The translations under genes were made by a program, and so were the position numbers. A DNA stretch of 62,702 nucleotides from Spirochaetia bacterium (lineage in GTDB: Bacteria > Spirochaetota > Spirochaetia > Sphaerochaetales > Sphaerochaetaceae), in the NCBI GenBank assembly GCA_009930325.1, contig RZYO01000004.1:1-62702 (forward strand), written 5' to 3'. Numbering within the stretch: the stretch's first letter is position 1; every line of letters begins with the position of its first letter. Below the pieces are notes generated by a model. That model saw only the letters and a program-made list of their open reading frames with translations. It was not told the origin of the DNA and did no database searches. Positions 33,933-43,637 of the stretch are shown here, piece after piece.

Positions 33933-34990
33933 TAAATCAACTTATAAAAATTACCAAAAAAAGATTGTTTATGCCTTTGTTATGTTTATTATTTGTTTTG
34001 ATAATTAATGTCATAAAAACTCCCAATTTTTTTGAAATCACATTAAGAGAAGGTGTTTTATATGGATATATAATTGATGTAATAAATAGAGCTAGTGAAC
34101 TTGTAATTTTAGCTGTAGGAATGACATTATGTATTTCTTCTTCAGCTGGTACTGATATTTCTGTTGGTGCCATAATGGCTGTATCTGCGGCTGTTTGTTG
34201 TAGTATACTAGCTGGGGGCCAAGTATCTGTTACCCAATACCAAAATCCATATATAATTGCAGTAATATTTTCATTATTAATTGGGCTATTATGTGGTGCA
34301 TTTAATGGTTTTTTAGTTGCAAAGCTAAAAATTCAACCTATGGTTGCAACATTAATTCTTTTTACTGCTGGAAGAGGAATTGCTCAATTAATTACAAATG
34401 GACAAATTACTTACGTTAGAGTTGAAAGTTATAAATTGCTAGGTTCTCATATCCCTAATATCCCTTTACCCACTAGTATTTTTATTGCTGTAATTGTGGT
34501 ATTGCTCGCTCAAATTATTTTAAAAAAAACATCATTAGGGTTGTATATTGAAACTGTTGGAATTAATAAAACTGCTGCTAGATTGGTTGGGTTAAGAAGT
34601 ACTACAATTATTTTTGCTACATATGTAATTTGTGGATTATGTGCAAGTATTGCAGGATTAATAATGTCTAGTAGGATTTATTCTGCTGATGCAAATAATA
34701 TTGGTTTATTAATGGAATTGGACGCAATTTTGGCTGTTGCCTTAGGTGGAAACAGTTTAGCAGGTGGAAAATTTAGTTTGTTAGGCTCTGTAATTGGTGC
34801 TTATACTATTCAAGCGTTAACAACTACTTTATATGCAATGGGTGTTAGTGCTGATCAAATACCAGTTTATAAAGCCATAGTTGTAGTAATTATTGTTAGT
34901 TCTCAATCTGAAATAGTAAAACTTTGGTTTAAAAATTTTGTAAATACTCATAAGAAAATAAATAAAAGATTAAATGAGGTTTGTGCATAA
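33929..34990 (+). CDS. ytfT: Sugar ABC transporter permease, YtfT-like
   Basis: A 353-aa permease of the CUT2 family with about nine or ten hydrophobic segments. LAVGMTLCISSSAGTDISVG (about residues 61-80) and the later LDAILAVALGGNSLAGGKFS are the family's conserved cytoplasmic and loop regions. It is the second of two permeases that form a heterodimer with YjfF. The start overlaps the ytfR stop (ATGA), and the stop overlaps the yjfF start (TAATG), giving tight translational coupling. Confidence 0.88.
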   Translation: MINQLIKITKKRLFMPLLCLLFVLIINVIKTPNFFEITLREGVLYGYIIDVINRASELVILAVGMTLCISSSAGTDISVGAIMAVSAAVCCSILAGGQVSVTQYQNPYIIAVIFSLLIGLLCGAFNGFLVAKLKIQPMVATLILFTAGRGIAQLITNGQITYVRVESYKLLGSHIPNIPLPTSIFIAVIVVLLAQIILKKTSLGLYIETVGINKTAARLVGLRSTTIIFATYVICGLCASIAGLIMSSRIYSADANNIGLLMELDAILAVALGGNSLAGGKFSLLGSVIGAYTIQALTTTLYAMGVSADQIPVYKAIVVVIIVSSQSEIVKLWFKNFVNTHKKINKRLNEVCA

Positions 34991-36006
34991 TGAAAATGAA
35001 AAATAATATGGAATCAAAAAATATATTATTGGCTATCACAATAATTCTATTTTTTTCAATGTATATTTCTGGAATGATAATATTTAATAACAAAGGGTTT
35101 TCTAATTTACAAAATTTTTTAAACCTTTTTATTTCAAACGCAGGATTAATTGTTATTAGTGCAGGTATGACTGTTGTTATGATTTCGGGTGGAATAGATA
35201 TTTCTGTTGGTTCTTTTGTAGCATTAACGTGTATGATGTTAGCTGATTTAATGGAAAATAAAGGGTTTAGCGTTACTACTTCTATTATTATAGTCATTTT
35301 AATGGGTTTAATATTTGGTTTTGTACAAGGTTTTTTTATTTCATATATAAAAATACAACCTTTTATAATGACTTTGGCAGGAATGTTTTTTGCTAGAGGT
35401 ATGACAGCTGTAATTAGCAGTGAAATGATTAATATTCAAAATAAAGTATTCCTAGGACTTGCTAGCAAGAAAATATTTTTATCATTTGGTGGTTATACGA
35501 ATAAACATGGAAAATTAATTATGCCTTATATATATCCTACTGTAATAATAGCGATAGCTATAATAATAATTATCTACTGGTTATTGAAATATACAAAATT
35601 AGGTAGAAATATTTATGCTATCGGAGGAAATGAGCAAAGTGCTTTACTAATGGGATTAAATGTTAAAAGATCTAAACTTTATGCTTATACAATTAGTGGA
35701 TTATGTAGTAGTATTGGCGGAATTCTTTTTTGTCTAAATACCTGCTCTGGATTTGTAGAACAAGCAAAGGGCTTAGAAATGGATGCTATTGCATCAGCAG
35801 TTATAGGGGGTACTTTACTTACTGGTGGTGTAGGAAATGTAATTGGATCATTGTTTGGAGTTTTAATTAACGGAACAATACAAAGTTTTATAACATTTCA
35901 AGGGACTCTATCATCTTGGTGGGTTAGAATATCAATAGCTGCATTATTAGCATTCTTTATTATTTTACAAAGCATATTTGGTTTCATTTCTAAACGTAAA
36001 AAGTAA
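34990..36006 (+). CDS. yjfF: Sugar ABC transporter permease, YjfF-like
   Basis: A 338-aa CUT2 permease homologous to YtfT. SAGMTVVMISGGIDISVGSF (about residues 57-76) and MDAIASAVIGGTLLTGGVGN (about 261-280) are the conserved segments. The ATG at 34990 overlaps the ytfT stop by one base and has GAGG ten bases upstream. An in-frame TTG at 34981 is a less likely start. It completes the ytfQRT-yjfF set. Confidence 0.88.
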   Translation: MKMKNNMESKNILLAITIILFFSMYISGMIIFNNKGFSNLQNFLNLFISNAGLIVISAGMTVVMISGGIDISVGSFVALTCMMLADLMENKGFSVTTSIIIVILMGLIFGFVQGFFISYIKIQPFIMTLAGMFFARGMTAVISSEMINIQNKVFLGLASKKIFLSFGGYTNKHGKLIMPYIYPTVIIAIAIIIIIYWLLKYTKLGRNIYAIGGNEQSALLMGLNVKRSKLYAYTISGLCSSIGGILFCLNTCSGFVEQAKGLEMDAIASAVIGGTLLTGGVGNVIGSLFGVLINGTIQSFITFQGTLSSWWVRISIAALLAFFIILQSIFGFISKRKK

Positions 36007-36172
36007 CTTTTATATTTAAAGTTTCAATGATACTTTTCAATATACAGCGTATTTATATTTAGTTGATATATTGAGAAAACAATTAAACAAAGCAATCTAA
36101 AATATACAAATTTTAAGATTTATGAGCAATTATTTAATGTTAAAGTTATTTAAATTAATAAGATTAAAAAAA

Positions 36173-36204
36173 AATACATCCCAACTAATTTTTTGGGATG
36201 TATT
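36173..36204. terminator. Terminator between the sugar transporter and the hydrolase
   Basis: AATACATCCCAA (36173-36184) pairs perfectly with TTGGGATGTATT (36193-36204). On the minus strand it is followed by nine T residues, so it is strongest for the leftward hydrolase gene. On the plus strand the tail TGTTTTG is weaker. Confidence 0.8.
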
Positions 36205-36224
36205 GTTTTGTTAATAATAATGTA

Positions 36225-37100
36225 TTATAGAGTTTCAACAAACCATTCTACAGTTTTTTCTTTTAATTCATTATATTTACTTAAATCACCAGTAAAAATT
36301 AAATAAGTATGATCTGCACCTTCAATTGGAATTAATTTACTCATTTTATTATTACTTACACTTTGGACTTTTTCACTATCTGAAAAAGGGACTGTGTTAT
36401 CAAGAGTTCCATGGAAAGAACCAATTGGTGCTTTTATTTTAGTAGCATAAGATAAAACATCCATATTATCAGCTTGATCAATCCAATCTTTTGATAAATC
36501 TAATGAATCTCTCCATTCAAATGTTAATTTTGTTTTACCAGTTTTATTGGCTTCTTCTCTCATTTCTTTTGTTGCCATATCACCTATTATTAATGCTCCT
36601 GCCCAGGTTGCAACACTTTTATAAGTATCATTATTAGAAGCTGCTAATAATACATCTGTACCACCCTGACTCCAGCCCAATAAGCCTATTCTAGATCCAT
36701 CAATTTCAGGCATGGTTGCTAAATAATCTGCAACAATTTGAGTTTCTCTAATTGCTTCTTCATTTGTGTAAAGAAGATAACTTGAAGTACTATCTCCACT
36801 GCCAGGGAAATCAAATCTCAATGAAGCTATCCCCTTCTCTGCTAAGGCTGGAGCTAACATTTTATAGCCATCACCAGCTTCATCTTTTTGGCTACCTGTT
36901 CCATGTTCCATAATAACAACTGGTGCTGGTTTATTTCCAACAGGAAGTGTTAAAGTTCCTGGAATTAATAAATTACCAGCATCTATTAATATACTTTGTT
37001 CTGTTATTTCACTTCTATAAGCAACTTGATTATTGGTGCTCATACATCCTGTTAATACAATTGCAAAAAGGGTTGCAATTAACAATAATAATTTTTTCAT
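36225..37100 (-). CDS. Lipoprotein alpha/beta hydrolase
   Basis: A 291-aa predicted serine hydrolase. The start at 37100 is chosen because it gives a signal peptide with lipobox (LTGCMS, Cys near residue 19) and AGAGG upstream. The nucleophile motif GWSQGG is near residue 142. The acidic residue is probably in HGTLDNTVPF, and the histidine in EGADHTYL. GHGTGS-type oxyanion wording appears as MEHGTGSQKDEAGDGY. It resembles dienelactone-hydrolase/prolyl-peptidase-like esterases. Being a lipoprotein it acts at the cell envelope, perhaps deacylating sugars or peptides. It stands alone between terminator-flanked sugar operons; any link to sugar use is inference. Confidence 0.75.
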   Translation of the reverse strand: MKKLLLLIATLFAIVLTGCMSTNNQVAYRSEITEQSILIDAGNLLIPGTLTLPVGNKPAPVVIMEHGTGSQKDEAGDGYKMLAPALAEKGIASLRFDFPGSGDSTSSYLLYTNEEAIRETQIVADYLATMPEIDGSRIGLLGWSQGGTDVLLAASNNDTYKSVATWAGALIIGDMATKEMREEANKTGKTKLTFEWRDSLDLSKDWIDQADNMDVLSYATKIKAPIGSFHGTLDNTVPFSDSEKVQSVSNNKMSKLIPIEGADHTYLIFTGDLSKYNELKEKTVEWFVETL

Positions 37101-37214
37101 ATCATAACCTCTTATGAAAATTATATAATACAGACTTAATTCATTCAATGAAAAAAAATAAAATATTATTAAAAATGAAGTAATAAATATAAAAAAGTTA
37201 TTAGTTATAATAGC

Positions 37215-38564
37215 TTAATAATTGGATAAAATTTGTTTTAATTGAATAAATAAGCTTTCCATTGAAAAATATTTTTTACCAATTTCAAAATTTTTATTTA
37301 CACTCTCTCTTCTTAGCTTTTTATCAAATAAATATAGAAAGACATTATTTACTGCTTTTTCAAGTATAAATTTATCAATACATACTAAATCAGTTTTTTT
37401 ATCAATTTTATATTCGTTTCCTAAAGAAATATAATCGAATCCTTTATTTTTAATGTCAGTAATAAAAACAGGATATTCAAAAACAACCATAGGTTTTTTT
37501 GCAAATAAACCTTCTAAGAATTGATTACCCCAACCTTCCCAATAAGAAGGATAAGTAATTAAATCGCAAAATACATAAGTATCCCATAAACTATAGATTT
37601 TAGTGTTATTTATAATTTCTCTTGAATGAGATACTCTATCACTAATTACTTTTAAATCTACATTTTTATTTATTGCATGTTGTTTTAATCTTTTTAAATA
37701 GGTTCCAGTACTATCATCTGTATCATAACCAGCTAATACTAATACAAAATTTGAATCTGCTTCAAAAATTCGATTATCATATAATTGCTTTCCAATAAAT
37801 AGTTGTTTTTTCTTATTAACTTCAGCTATTAAATCAATAGCTAATTCAATTGCTTTCCTATCAACAATTCTTGTAGCTTGTAAGATAATTACATCTTTTT
37901 CTCTTAATCCTAATTCTTTTTTAAAATCTTTATTATAAGAATCAATTTCCCAATTTGATGAATTAAAATCAAATACATTAGGTATTATTGTACTTTCTAA
38001 ATTCTTTCTTTTTAATAATGTATCATGACCTTGTTGGTTAATTACGACATGTTTATATCTTTCATTTGTTGGTGGCAAATATTTTTGAGCTACTTCTTTT
38101 GCAAAATTACAGCGATAATGAACACCAGCTTTTCTTTCCCAGAAAAAGTCATGATGTTGAGCTAATACTTTTAATTTATTACTTTCTATTATTTCTTCTA
38201 AAGCAATAGCTAATGCAATATTCATAGCTACAGACCAAATGTTTTGAACAATTACTAATTCAATTTTCTTTTCATCTATAAACTCTAATACTATTGGTTT
38301 TATTTTATTTACTTCATCTTGAATGCTTTTTTTATATATATATTCATTTTCAAAAACCGGTTTATTTTCGAATGAATAAGCATAAAAATCTTTAGCGATT
38401 TTACTTATATGATAAAGTGGTGGATAAACAATTTCATTGTTTATTTCTCCACCTAACATATAAACATTATTATTCATTTTTTCTAATGAAGTTTTCCACT
38501 TATCCATTTCTAGTGAAACACCATCAGTACCACCTACTTTATAATGAATCATTAATATATTCAT
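37215..38564 (-). CDS. GT4-type glycosyltransferase
   Basis: A 449-aa GT-B fold glycosyltransferase. The N-terminal half begins with MNILMIHYKVGGTDGVSLEM, a glycine-rich acceptor loop. The C-terminal half has ATRIVDRKAIELAIDLI (about residues 248-264), VLVLAGYD, and TYPSYWEGWGNQFLEGLFAKKP (about 357-378), whose E-x7-E pattern binds the sugar nucleotide. It overlaps the GH13_18 gene by 4 bases and is last in the LacI-controlled operon. The acceptor is unknown. Pairing with a phosphorylase of the sucrose/glucosylglycerate group suggests synthesis of a small glucoside or compatible solute. Confidence 0.8.
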   Translation of the reverse strand: MNILMIHYKVGGTDGVSLEMDKWKTSLEKMNNNVYMLGGEINNEIVYPPLYHISKIAKDFYAYSFENKPVFENEYIYKKSIQDEVNKIKPIVLEFIDEKKIELVIVQNIWSVAMNIALAIALEEIIESNKLKVLAQHHDFFWERKAGVHYRCNFAKEVAQKYLPPTNERYKHVVINQQGHDTLLKRKNLESTIIPNVFDFNSSNWEIDSYNKDFKKELGLREKDVIILQATRIVDRKAIELAIDLIAEVNKKKQLFIGKQLYDNRIFEADSNFVLVLAGYDTDDSTGTYLKRLKQHAINKNVDLKVISDRVSHSREIINNTKIYSLWDTYVFCDLITYPSYWEGWGNQFLEGLFAKKPMVVFEYPVFITDIKNKGFDYISLGNEYKIDKKTDLVCIDKFILEKAVNNVFLYLFDKKLRRESVNKNFEIGKKYFSMESLFIQLKQILSNY

Positions 38565-40252
38565 TTTATTTCCCTCTTATCTATTAGCCATGCAACTTGG
38601 TAAGGTTTTAATATTCCATCAAAAATATTATTATCTAAAAATTTATAATCTTTATAAGGGGTTTGGATAAAATCATTGCTAACATTAGTTAAGCAAATAA
38701 TACTATCATTATCGATGCTTCTTTTTAATGAAAAGATACGCTGATCTAAATTATTAATTATTTCTTGTGTTGCTAGAGGTGAAAAACATTTATTGTTTTT
38801 TCTAATTTCTAATAATTTTTTGTAGCCATTAATAATTTTGGATCTAGTAGACGTTTCATCAGATATTTGTTTTTCTAATAAATCAAAATTTATTTTTTCT
38901 CTATTAATGGATCTATTTGATTTATTTATTTTTACACCTTCAATCCAATTCCTTGATCCAATTAAACTATGAATATAAATTGCTGGAATGCCTTTTAATG
39001 AGAGTAGTATTGATTGACTTGCAAGAAATCTTTTTATTTCTAAATTTTCATCAATATTTCCACATATTTTTAATCCATCAAAATAATTTACATTCATTTC
39101 ATAAGGACTTTCTTTCCCATTAGATTCTTTTTTATAAGAAACGAAACCTCCAATTTCTTGTACTTTTGTTGCCATATTCGCTATTTCTTTATCATCAACA
39201 ATTCCTTTTGCTGGTAATAGTCCAATTCCATCATGACTTGCTAAGAAATTAAAGAAAGTTACTTCATTTGAAGGAAGTTCTAAAGAAGAAACCCATTTTT
39301 TAATAATAGACGCATCTTTTTTCCAAAATGTATATAAAGTTAATGGAGGTAATGGGAAATTATATACCATTGATGCTTCATTATAGCCATTTCCAAAGTA
39401 AGAGATGTTTTCTTTATGAGGCACATTAGTTTCAGTTATAATTTTTACATTTATATTTGATAAATCAATTATTAATTTGAAAAGTTTTATTATATCGTGC
39501 GTTTGTTTATTATGAATACATGAAGTTCCTAATTCTTTCCAAATGAAGGCTATGGCATCAAGTCGAATAAACGATGCTCCTTTTTCAACATAATATGAAA
39601 ATACATCTATGATTTGCATCAATAATTCTGGATTTTGATAATTTAAATCAATTTGATCACTAGAAAAAGTTGTCCAGACTTTTTTCTTTCCCTCTTTTGT
39701 TTCGACCTCGCTTAATAAATCTAAAGCTCTTGGTCTAAAAACTTTTGAGTAATCTTTTGAATCATCACAAGTTATAAAAAAATTGTCATATGGTTTTTCA
39801 CAATCTATATAACCTTGAAACCATTTGCTTTTACTTGATACGTGATTAGCAACTAAATCAAACATTAAATTAAAATTTGTATTTATTTGTTTAATATCAT
39901 TCCAAGACCCAAGAGATTGATTTACTTCCTTATAATCGCTTATTGAAAAGCCATCATCAGAGGTGTAAGGAAAAAATGGTAATATATGAACAGTGTTAAT
40001 ATAATCTTTTAAATAAGTATTTAGAAAATTATCTAAGGTTTTTAAAGGATTTTCATTTTTCTTTAAAATACTATCTCCATATGTAATCAAAAAACTATCT
40101 TTTTCACTAAATTTTAAATTAGTATTATTTGATTTATATTCCTTTAATTTTTCTATTTTTTTAATCACTTTTACTGTGTATTCTTGAGCAATATTATCTC
40201 CATAAATTGAAGATAATAAATCATAAATTTTAGTAGTATCGTTAAGCATCAT
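38561..40252 (-). CDS. GH13_18 sucrose/glucosylglycerate phosphorylase-like enzyme
   Basis: A 563-aa GH13 enzyme of the sucrose phosphorylase subfamily, which cleaves alpha-glucosides with phosphate to give glucose 1-phosphate. HILPFFPYTSDDGFSISDY is near residues 93-111. The nucleophile Asp lies in FIRLDAIAFIWKELGTSC (about 238-255), the acid/base Glu in ITETNVPHKEN (about 281-291), and the third Asp in FLASHDGIGLLPAKGI. The last phrase is closer to glucosylglycerate-type phosphorylases (YcjM-like) than to sucrose phosphorylases, but specificity cannot be settled by eye. It follows two sugar permeases, so the imported sugar is probably its substrate. Confidence 0.82.
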   Translation of the reverse strand: MMLNDTTKIYDLLSSIYGDNIAQEYTVKVIKKIEKLKEYKSNNTNLKFSEKDSFLITYGDSILKKNENPLKTLDNFLNTYLKDYINTVHILPFFPYTSDDGFSISDYKEVNQSLGSWNDIKQINTNFNLMFDLVANHVSSKSKWFQGYIDCEKPYDNFFITCDDSKDYSKVFRPRALDLLSEVETKEGKKKVWTTFSSDQIDLNYQNPELLMQIIDVFSYYVEKGASFIRLDAIAFIWKELGTSCIHNKQTHDIIKLFKLIIDLSNINVKIITETNVPHKENISYFGNGYNEASMVYNFPLPPLTLYTFWKKDASIIKKWVSSLELPSNEVTFFNFLASHDGIGLLPAKGIVDDKEIANMATKVQEIGGFVSYKKESNGKESPYEMNVNYFDGLKICGNIDENLEIKRFLASQSILLSLKGIPAIYIHSLIGSRNWIEGVKINKSNRSINREKINFDLLEKQISDETSTRSKIINGYKKLLEIRKNNKCFSPLATQEIINNLDQRIFSLKRSIDNDSIICLTNVSNDFIQTPYKDYKFLDNNIFDGILKPYQVAWLIDKREIK

Positions 40253-40253
40253 C

Positions 40254-41222
40254 TTATTCTTTTACTCCACCTTCTGTTTTATTTCCTGATAAGAAATTTT
40301 GAATTAACATAAATAATATAACTACAGGTACAGCTGTTAATAATGAAGCTGCGCTTACTCTATCCCATATTGCATTTTTAGAAACAAATAAAGCCTTAAG
40401 AGCTATTGGTAATGTATACATATTTGTATAAGATTTTAAGAATACTGAAGCAAATAAATATTCATTCCAAGCAATCATAAATGAGTAGACCCATACTGTT
40501 GCAATTGCACTGAAGCTTAATGGAATAATAATTCTTACAATCGTTTGGAATCTTGAATAACCTTCAATAAAGGCAGCTTCTTCAATTGAGAATGGAATAG
40601 ATCTAAATGAATTTCCTAACATATAAAGGCAAACAGGGAGAGTTTGAACAATATATATTATTATCAGAGAAAATGTTGTCCCACTTTCATTAGAAGTTAA
40701 TCCTAATGTTGTTGATATTTTATATAGTGGAATAAGTAATAATATTCCTCCAACCATATAAACAAATAATACACCTCTTTGTATTAATTTTTGTCCTCTA
40801 TATTTCATTCTAGCAATTGAATATGCTCCAAAAATTGCAATTATAAGAGAGCATAGAGAAGCACTTAAAGAAAACTTTAAGGAATTAAAAAAATATTCAA
40901 AGAATGGGAATACATCAGAAGTGTCACTATATTTTGCAACAATTGAAGCTCTTTGTTCTTTTGTTAGATTAGGAGTTTCATCTAATAGTTTTTTTACTGA
41001 AGCGGGTAATTCAACAGCTTCTTGTTCTGATATTCCTAATATTTCTGAGTAAGCACTTGTATTTACTTGTGTTGGAATTAAAGATGGATTTCCCCAATCC
41101 CAAGAAAACTTAAGAGATGTTGATAACATTTGAATAAATGGAAAAATACTAAATGTTACAATCAATAGAACTAGAATTAAAAATCCAAAATTCTTAATAC
41201 CTTTATATTTTTTATTTACCAT
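40254..41222 (-). CDS. Sugar ABC transporter permease, MalG type
   Basis: A 322-aa inner-membrane permease with six helices. An insertion of about 70 residues after the first helix (about 55-110) looks like a periplasmic loop. The EAA loop reads EEAAFIEGYSRFQTIVRIIIPLS (EEAAFIEGYSRFQ, then RIIIPLS). It overlaps the MalF-type gene by 7 bases. It belongs to the CUT1 family and pairs with 41216-42091 and the binding protein at 42166-43551. No ATPase gene is present in this operon, so a shared MsmK/UgpC-type ATPase encoded elsewhere must energise it. Confidence 0.88.
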   Translation of the reverse strand: MVNKKYKGIKNFGFLILVLLIVTFSIFPFIQMLSTSLKFSWDWGNPSLIPTQVNTSAYSEILGISEQEAVELPASVKKLLDETPNLTKEQRASIVAKYSDTSDVFPFFEYFFNSLKFSLSASLCSLIIAIFGAYSIARMKYRGQKLIQRGVLFVYMVGGILLLIPLYKISTTLGLTSNESGTTFSLIIIYIVQTLPVCLYMLGNSFRSIPFSIEEAAFIEGYSRFQTIVRIIIPLSFSAIATVWVYSFMIAWNEYLFASVFLKSYTNMYTLPIALKALFVSKNAIWDRVSAASLLTAVPVVILFMLIQNFLSGNKTEGGVKE

Positions 41223-42091
41223 TTTAACACCTTCTTAACATATACTAATATTAATCCAACTAATAAGCTAAATTGTATTACAACAAGCGCAGAGCCTTGT
41301 CCTAAATCCATACTTCCAGTAAATGCTTTAAAATATGTATATACTGAAAGAACTTTAACATTATCTGTTAATAAATATACTTCTTCAAATTTGTTGAAAT
41401 TCCAAATAAATCTTAAAAGGACAATAGAGCCTAATACAAAGTAAAGTTCTGGAATTGTTATAGACCAAAATTTTCTAATTGCGCCTGCCCCATCAATTTC
41501 AGCAGCTTCATATAATGTATTATCTATAGTTTGAAGTCTTGATAAAATCATTAAATATGTAAAAGGGAAAGCTTTCCACATACTAAATATTACAGCAACC
41601 CACATAGCATATCTAGGATCACTAATTAAATTGAATCTAGTTGCTGATAGATGAAACACATCTACTATCAAATGCATAAATATCCCATTTACTGGATCAA
41701 AGAAGAACTGCCATGAGTATACAGTTGAAATAACTGGAGCAACATATGGTAGCAATACTAAGGATCTAACAATTGCTCTACCAGGGAATTTTTTATTCAT
41801 TACTAGAGCAACAATTAGGCCCATTATTGTTGTGAGAATTGTAGTTGCAATTACAAAGAAAAAAGTAATTCCAACAGAAGCCCAAAATGTTGAATCACTT
41901 AAAACATTAACATAGTTTTTTAATCCAATATAAAAAGCGTCTCCATTCATTTTTACATCAAAGAAGCTTAAATAAATATTATAAAATATTGGATATATAA
42001 TAAGTAATCCAATGATTATAACTGAAGGTAATACTAATTTAACGCCAAGTCTTGAATCTTTTTGTTGTAGCGTAAGTTTAGTTACAGCCAT
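41216..42091 (-). CDS. Sugar ABC transporter permease, MalF type
   Basis: A 291-aa CUT1 permease with six helices. The EAA loop is YEAAEIDGAGAIRKFWSITIP (YEAAEIDGAGA, then WSITIP) near residues 200-220. The start at 42091 (MAVTKLTLQ) is favoured because GGGAG lies 8 bases upstream. A longer frame to 42148 would begin inside the hairpin at 42119-42148. It overlaps the MalG-type gene by 7 bases. Confidence 0.87.
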   Translation of the reverse strand: MAVTKLTLQQKDSRLGVKLVLPSVIIIGLLIIYPIFYNIYLSFFDVKMNGDAFYIGLKNYVNVLSDSTFWASVGITFFFVIATTILTTIMGLIVALVMNKKFPGRAIVRSLVLLPYVAPVISTVYSWQFFFDPVNGIFMHLIVDVFHLSATRFNLISDPRYAMWVAVIFSMWKAFPFTYLMILSRLQTIDNTLYEAAEIDGAGAIRKFWSITIPELYFVLGSIVLLRFIWNFNKFEEVYLLTDNVKVLSVYTYFKAFTGSMDLGQGSALVVIQFSLLVGLILVYVKKVLKW

Positions 42092-42118
42092 TCTAATAAC
42101 TCCCATTTTATTTAATAA

Positions 42119-42148
42119 TTGTAGGAGAAGATATTTTTTCTCCCACAA
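42119..42148 (-). repeat. Intercistronic hairpin after the sugar-binding protein gene
   Basis: TTGTAGGAGAA (42119-42129) pairs with TTCTCCCACAA (42138-42148) over 11 bp with one G-U pair on the transcript. It lies 17 bases after the binding-protein stop and before the permeases. It has no strong U-tract, so it more likely stabilises the upstream message than stops transcription completely. Confidence 0.75.
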
Positions 42149-42165
42149 TTTAATACATAATAATT

Positions 42166-43551
42166 TTAATTTAATTTATTAATTTCTTTTGTTGCCCATT
42201 CCATTGCAGAATCTATATCAAGACCTTCTTGAGTATATTTATATAGCATTTGTGGTATGATTTGTTGTGCAGTTACTTGGTCTGCTTTTTCAATTTTCAT
42301 TCCATCAACAATTGAGAAGCTTTTAATATTTTGCATACCGTCTACTATTTCACTGATTGAAGCTTTTCCATATTTTGACAATACTGAATTATCTAAGAAT
42401 TCATCAGTATCAGCAATTCCTTTAATAACAGGGTTCATTCCACCAGGAGCCATATGTAAGAAGGTTACATAAGAATTTGGTTGATATAAATATTCTATGA
42501 ACTTTTTAGCTGCTTCAGTTTTTGTACTATCTCCTTGGTCTACAATAGATAATGATACAATTGTTCCATAAGATGCTGATTCAGTATTTTTTATTGTAGG
42601 AACCATTGCTGTATGTTGAGCTAACTGTGGATCAAATTGAGAACCTTTTAAATCACTAAAGTTTTCACTTGTAAGTGATGAAGATGCAGCTTCTTGGATT
42701 GCTAAATCATCCATTATATATGTTGAGTAGAAGAACATAGCCATTTTACCTTGCAAATAATAATCTCTTGCTCTCCAAGTTTGAGGACCAGGTGGATTAT
42801 ATTTTGCTAAATCACCATAAAATTTAATTGCTTCTTTCATTTCTGGAGTATCAAAAGTTAAGTTACCATTTTTATCATAAAGAGAAGCACCATTTGATTG
42901 TGCGATTGGTGTGAAGCATTGTTCAGTAAAGTTTTCTGCTTTTGTTCCAACTAAAATACCATAAGTGTTTTCGCTAGGATTGTAAAAATATTTTGCAGCT
43001 TTTTCGATATTTTCCCAAGTTGTAGGTGGTTCTAATCCTGCATCTTTAAACCAGTCTGCTCTATACCATAACCCTTGTAACCATCCATGGAATGGAATAC
43101 CATAAGCTTGTGAAGTTGCAGATTCATTCATTTTAAGTGCACCTTCAAAGAATTTATCTCTTCCAATTGTATTAATTACATCTTTGTTTGCTTCAACATC
43201 AATTAATCCATCAGCTCCAAATGATACAATAGTTGTAGCAGCACCTTCAATTAATGATGGTAATGTCTTTGCATTAGCAGCAGTAGCCATTTGTGAAGTT
43301 AAATCATTTTCATCAACAGCAATAAGTTTAACTTTAATATCTGGGTTTAATACTTCAAAAGTATCAATCAATAATTGAATTGTTGATTGTCTATCAGTTT
43401 GAGTTTGAGATGTCCAGTATTCAATAGTAACTGGTTCCTTTTTAACTTCTGCTTGATTTACCATAGTATTTTCTTTCTGTCCATTTGCAAAAATTGAACT
43501 AGTTGCAAGTAAAACAAGAGCAGAGCAAATTCCAAATTTTAATAATTTCAT
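42166..43551 (-). CDS. Sugar ABC transporter substrate-binding protein (family 1)
   Basis: A 461-aa extracellular solute-binding protein of the MalE-like type. The signal peptide ends at about residue 22, and the mature protein starts ANGQKEN, a form common among spirochaete binding proteins. VTIEYWTSQT begins the folded part. GIPFHGWLQGLWYRADWF and LQGKMAMFFYSTYIM are typical for disaccharide or oligosaccharide binders, with aromatic residues for stacking. TAGGAGG precedes the ATG. It is separated from lacI by 86 bases and from the permeases by a hairpin. The ligand is presumably the substrate of the GH13_18 enzyme downstream. Confidence 0.88.
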   Translation of the reverse strand: MKLLKFGICSALVLLATSSIFANGQKENTMVNQAEVKKEPVTIEYWTSQTQTDRQSTIQLLIDTFEVLNPDIKVKLIAVDENDLTSQMATAANAKTLPSLIEGAATTIVSFGADGLIDVEANKDVINTIGRDKFFEGALKMNESATSQAYGIPFHGWLQGLWYRADWFKDAGLEPPTTWENIEKAAKYFYNPSENTYGILVGTKAENFTEQCFTPIAQSNGASLYDKNGNLTFDTPEMKEAIKFYGDLAKYNPPGPQTWRARDYYLQGKMAMFFYSTYIMDDLAIQEAASSSLTSENFSDLKGSQFDPQLAQHTAMVPTIKNTESASYGTIVSLSIVDQGDSTKTEAAKKFIEYLYQPNSYVTFLHMAPGGMNPVIKGIADTDEFLDNSVLSKYGKASISEIVDGMQNIKSFSIVDGMKIEKADQVTAQQIIPQMLYKYTQEGLDIDSAMEWATKEINKLN

Positions 43552-43637
43552 AAAATCCTCCTATCCTTTTTTTATATAAATGTATCTATTAAGGCATACT
43601 TAGCCTATAATTAACTTAATTATTGTTTAGTAAAGTA

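Noticed and set aside
34929-35297. A 122-codon minus-strand open frame across the ytfT/yjfF junction
   Set aside because: Both sense genes are well supported and coupled; the antisense frame has no recognisable domain.
42257-42472. A 71-codon plus-strand open frame within the sugar-binding protein gene
   Set aside because: It is antisense to a conserved binding-protein domain, with no start signals.
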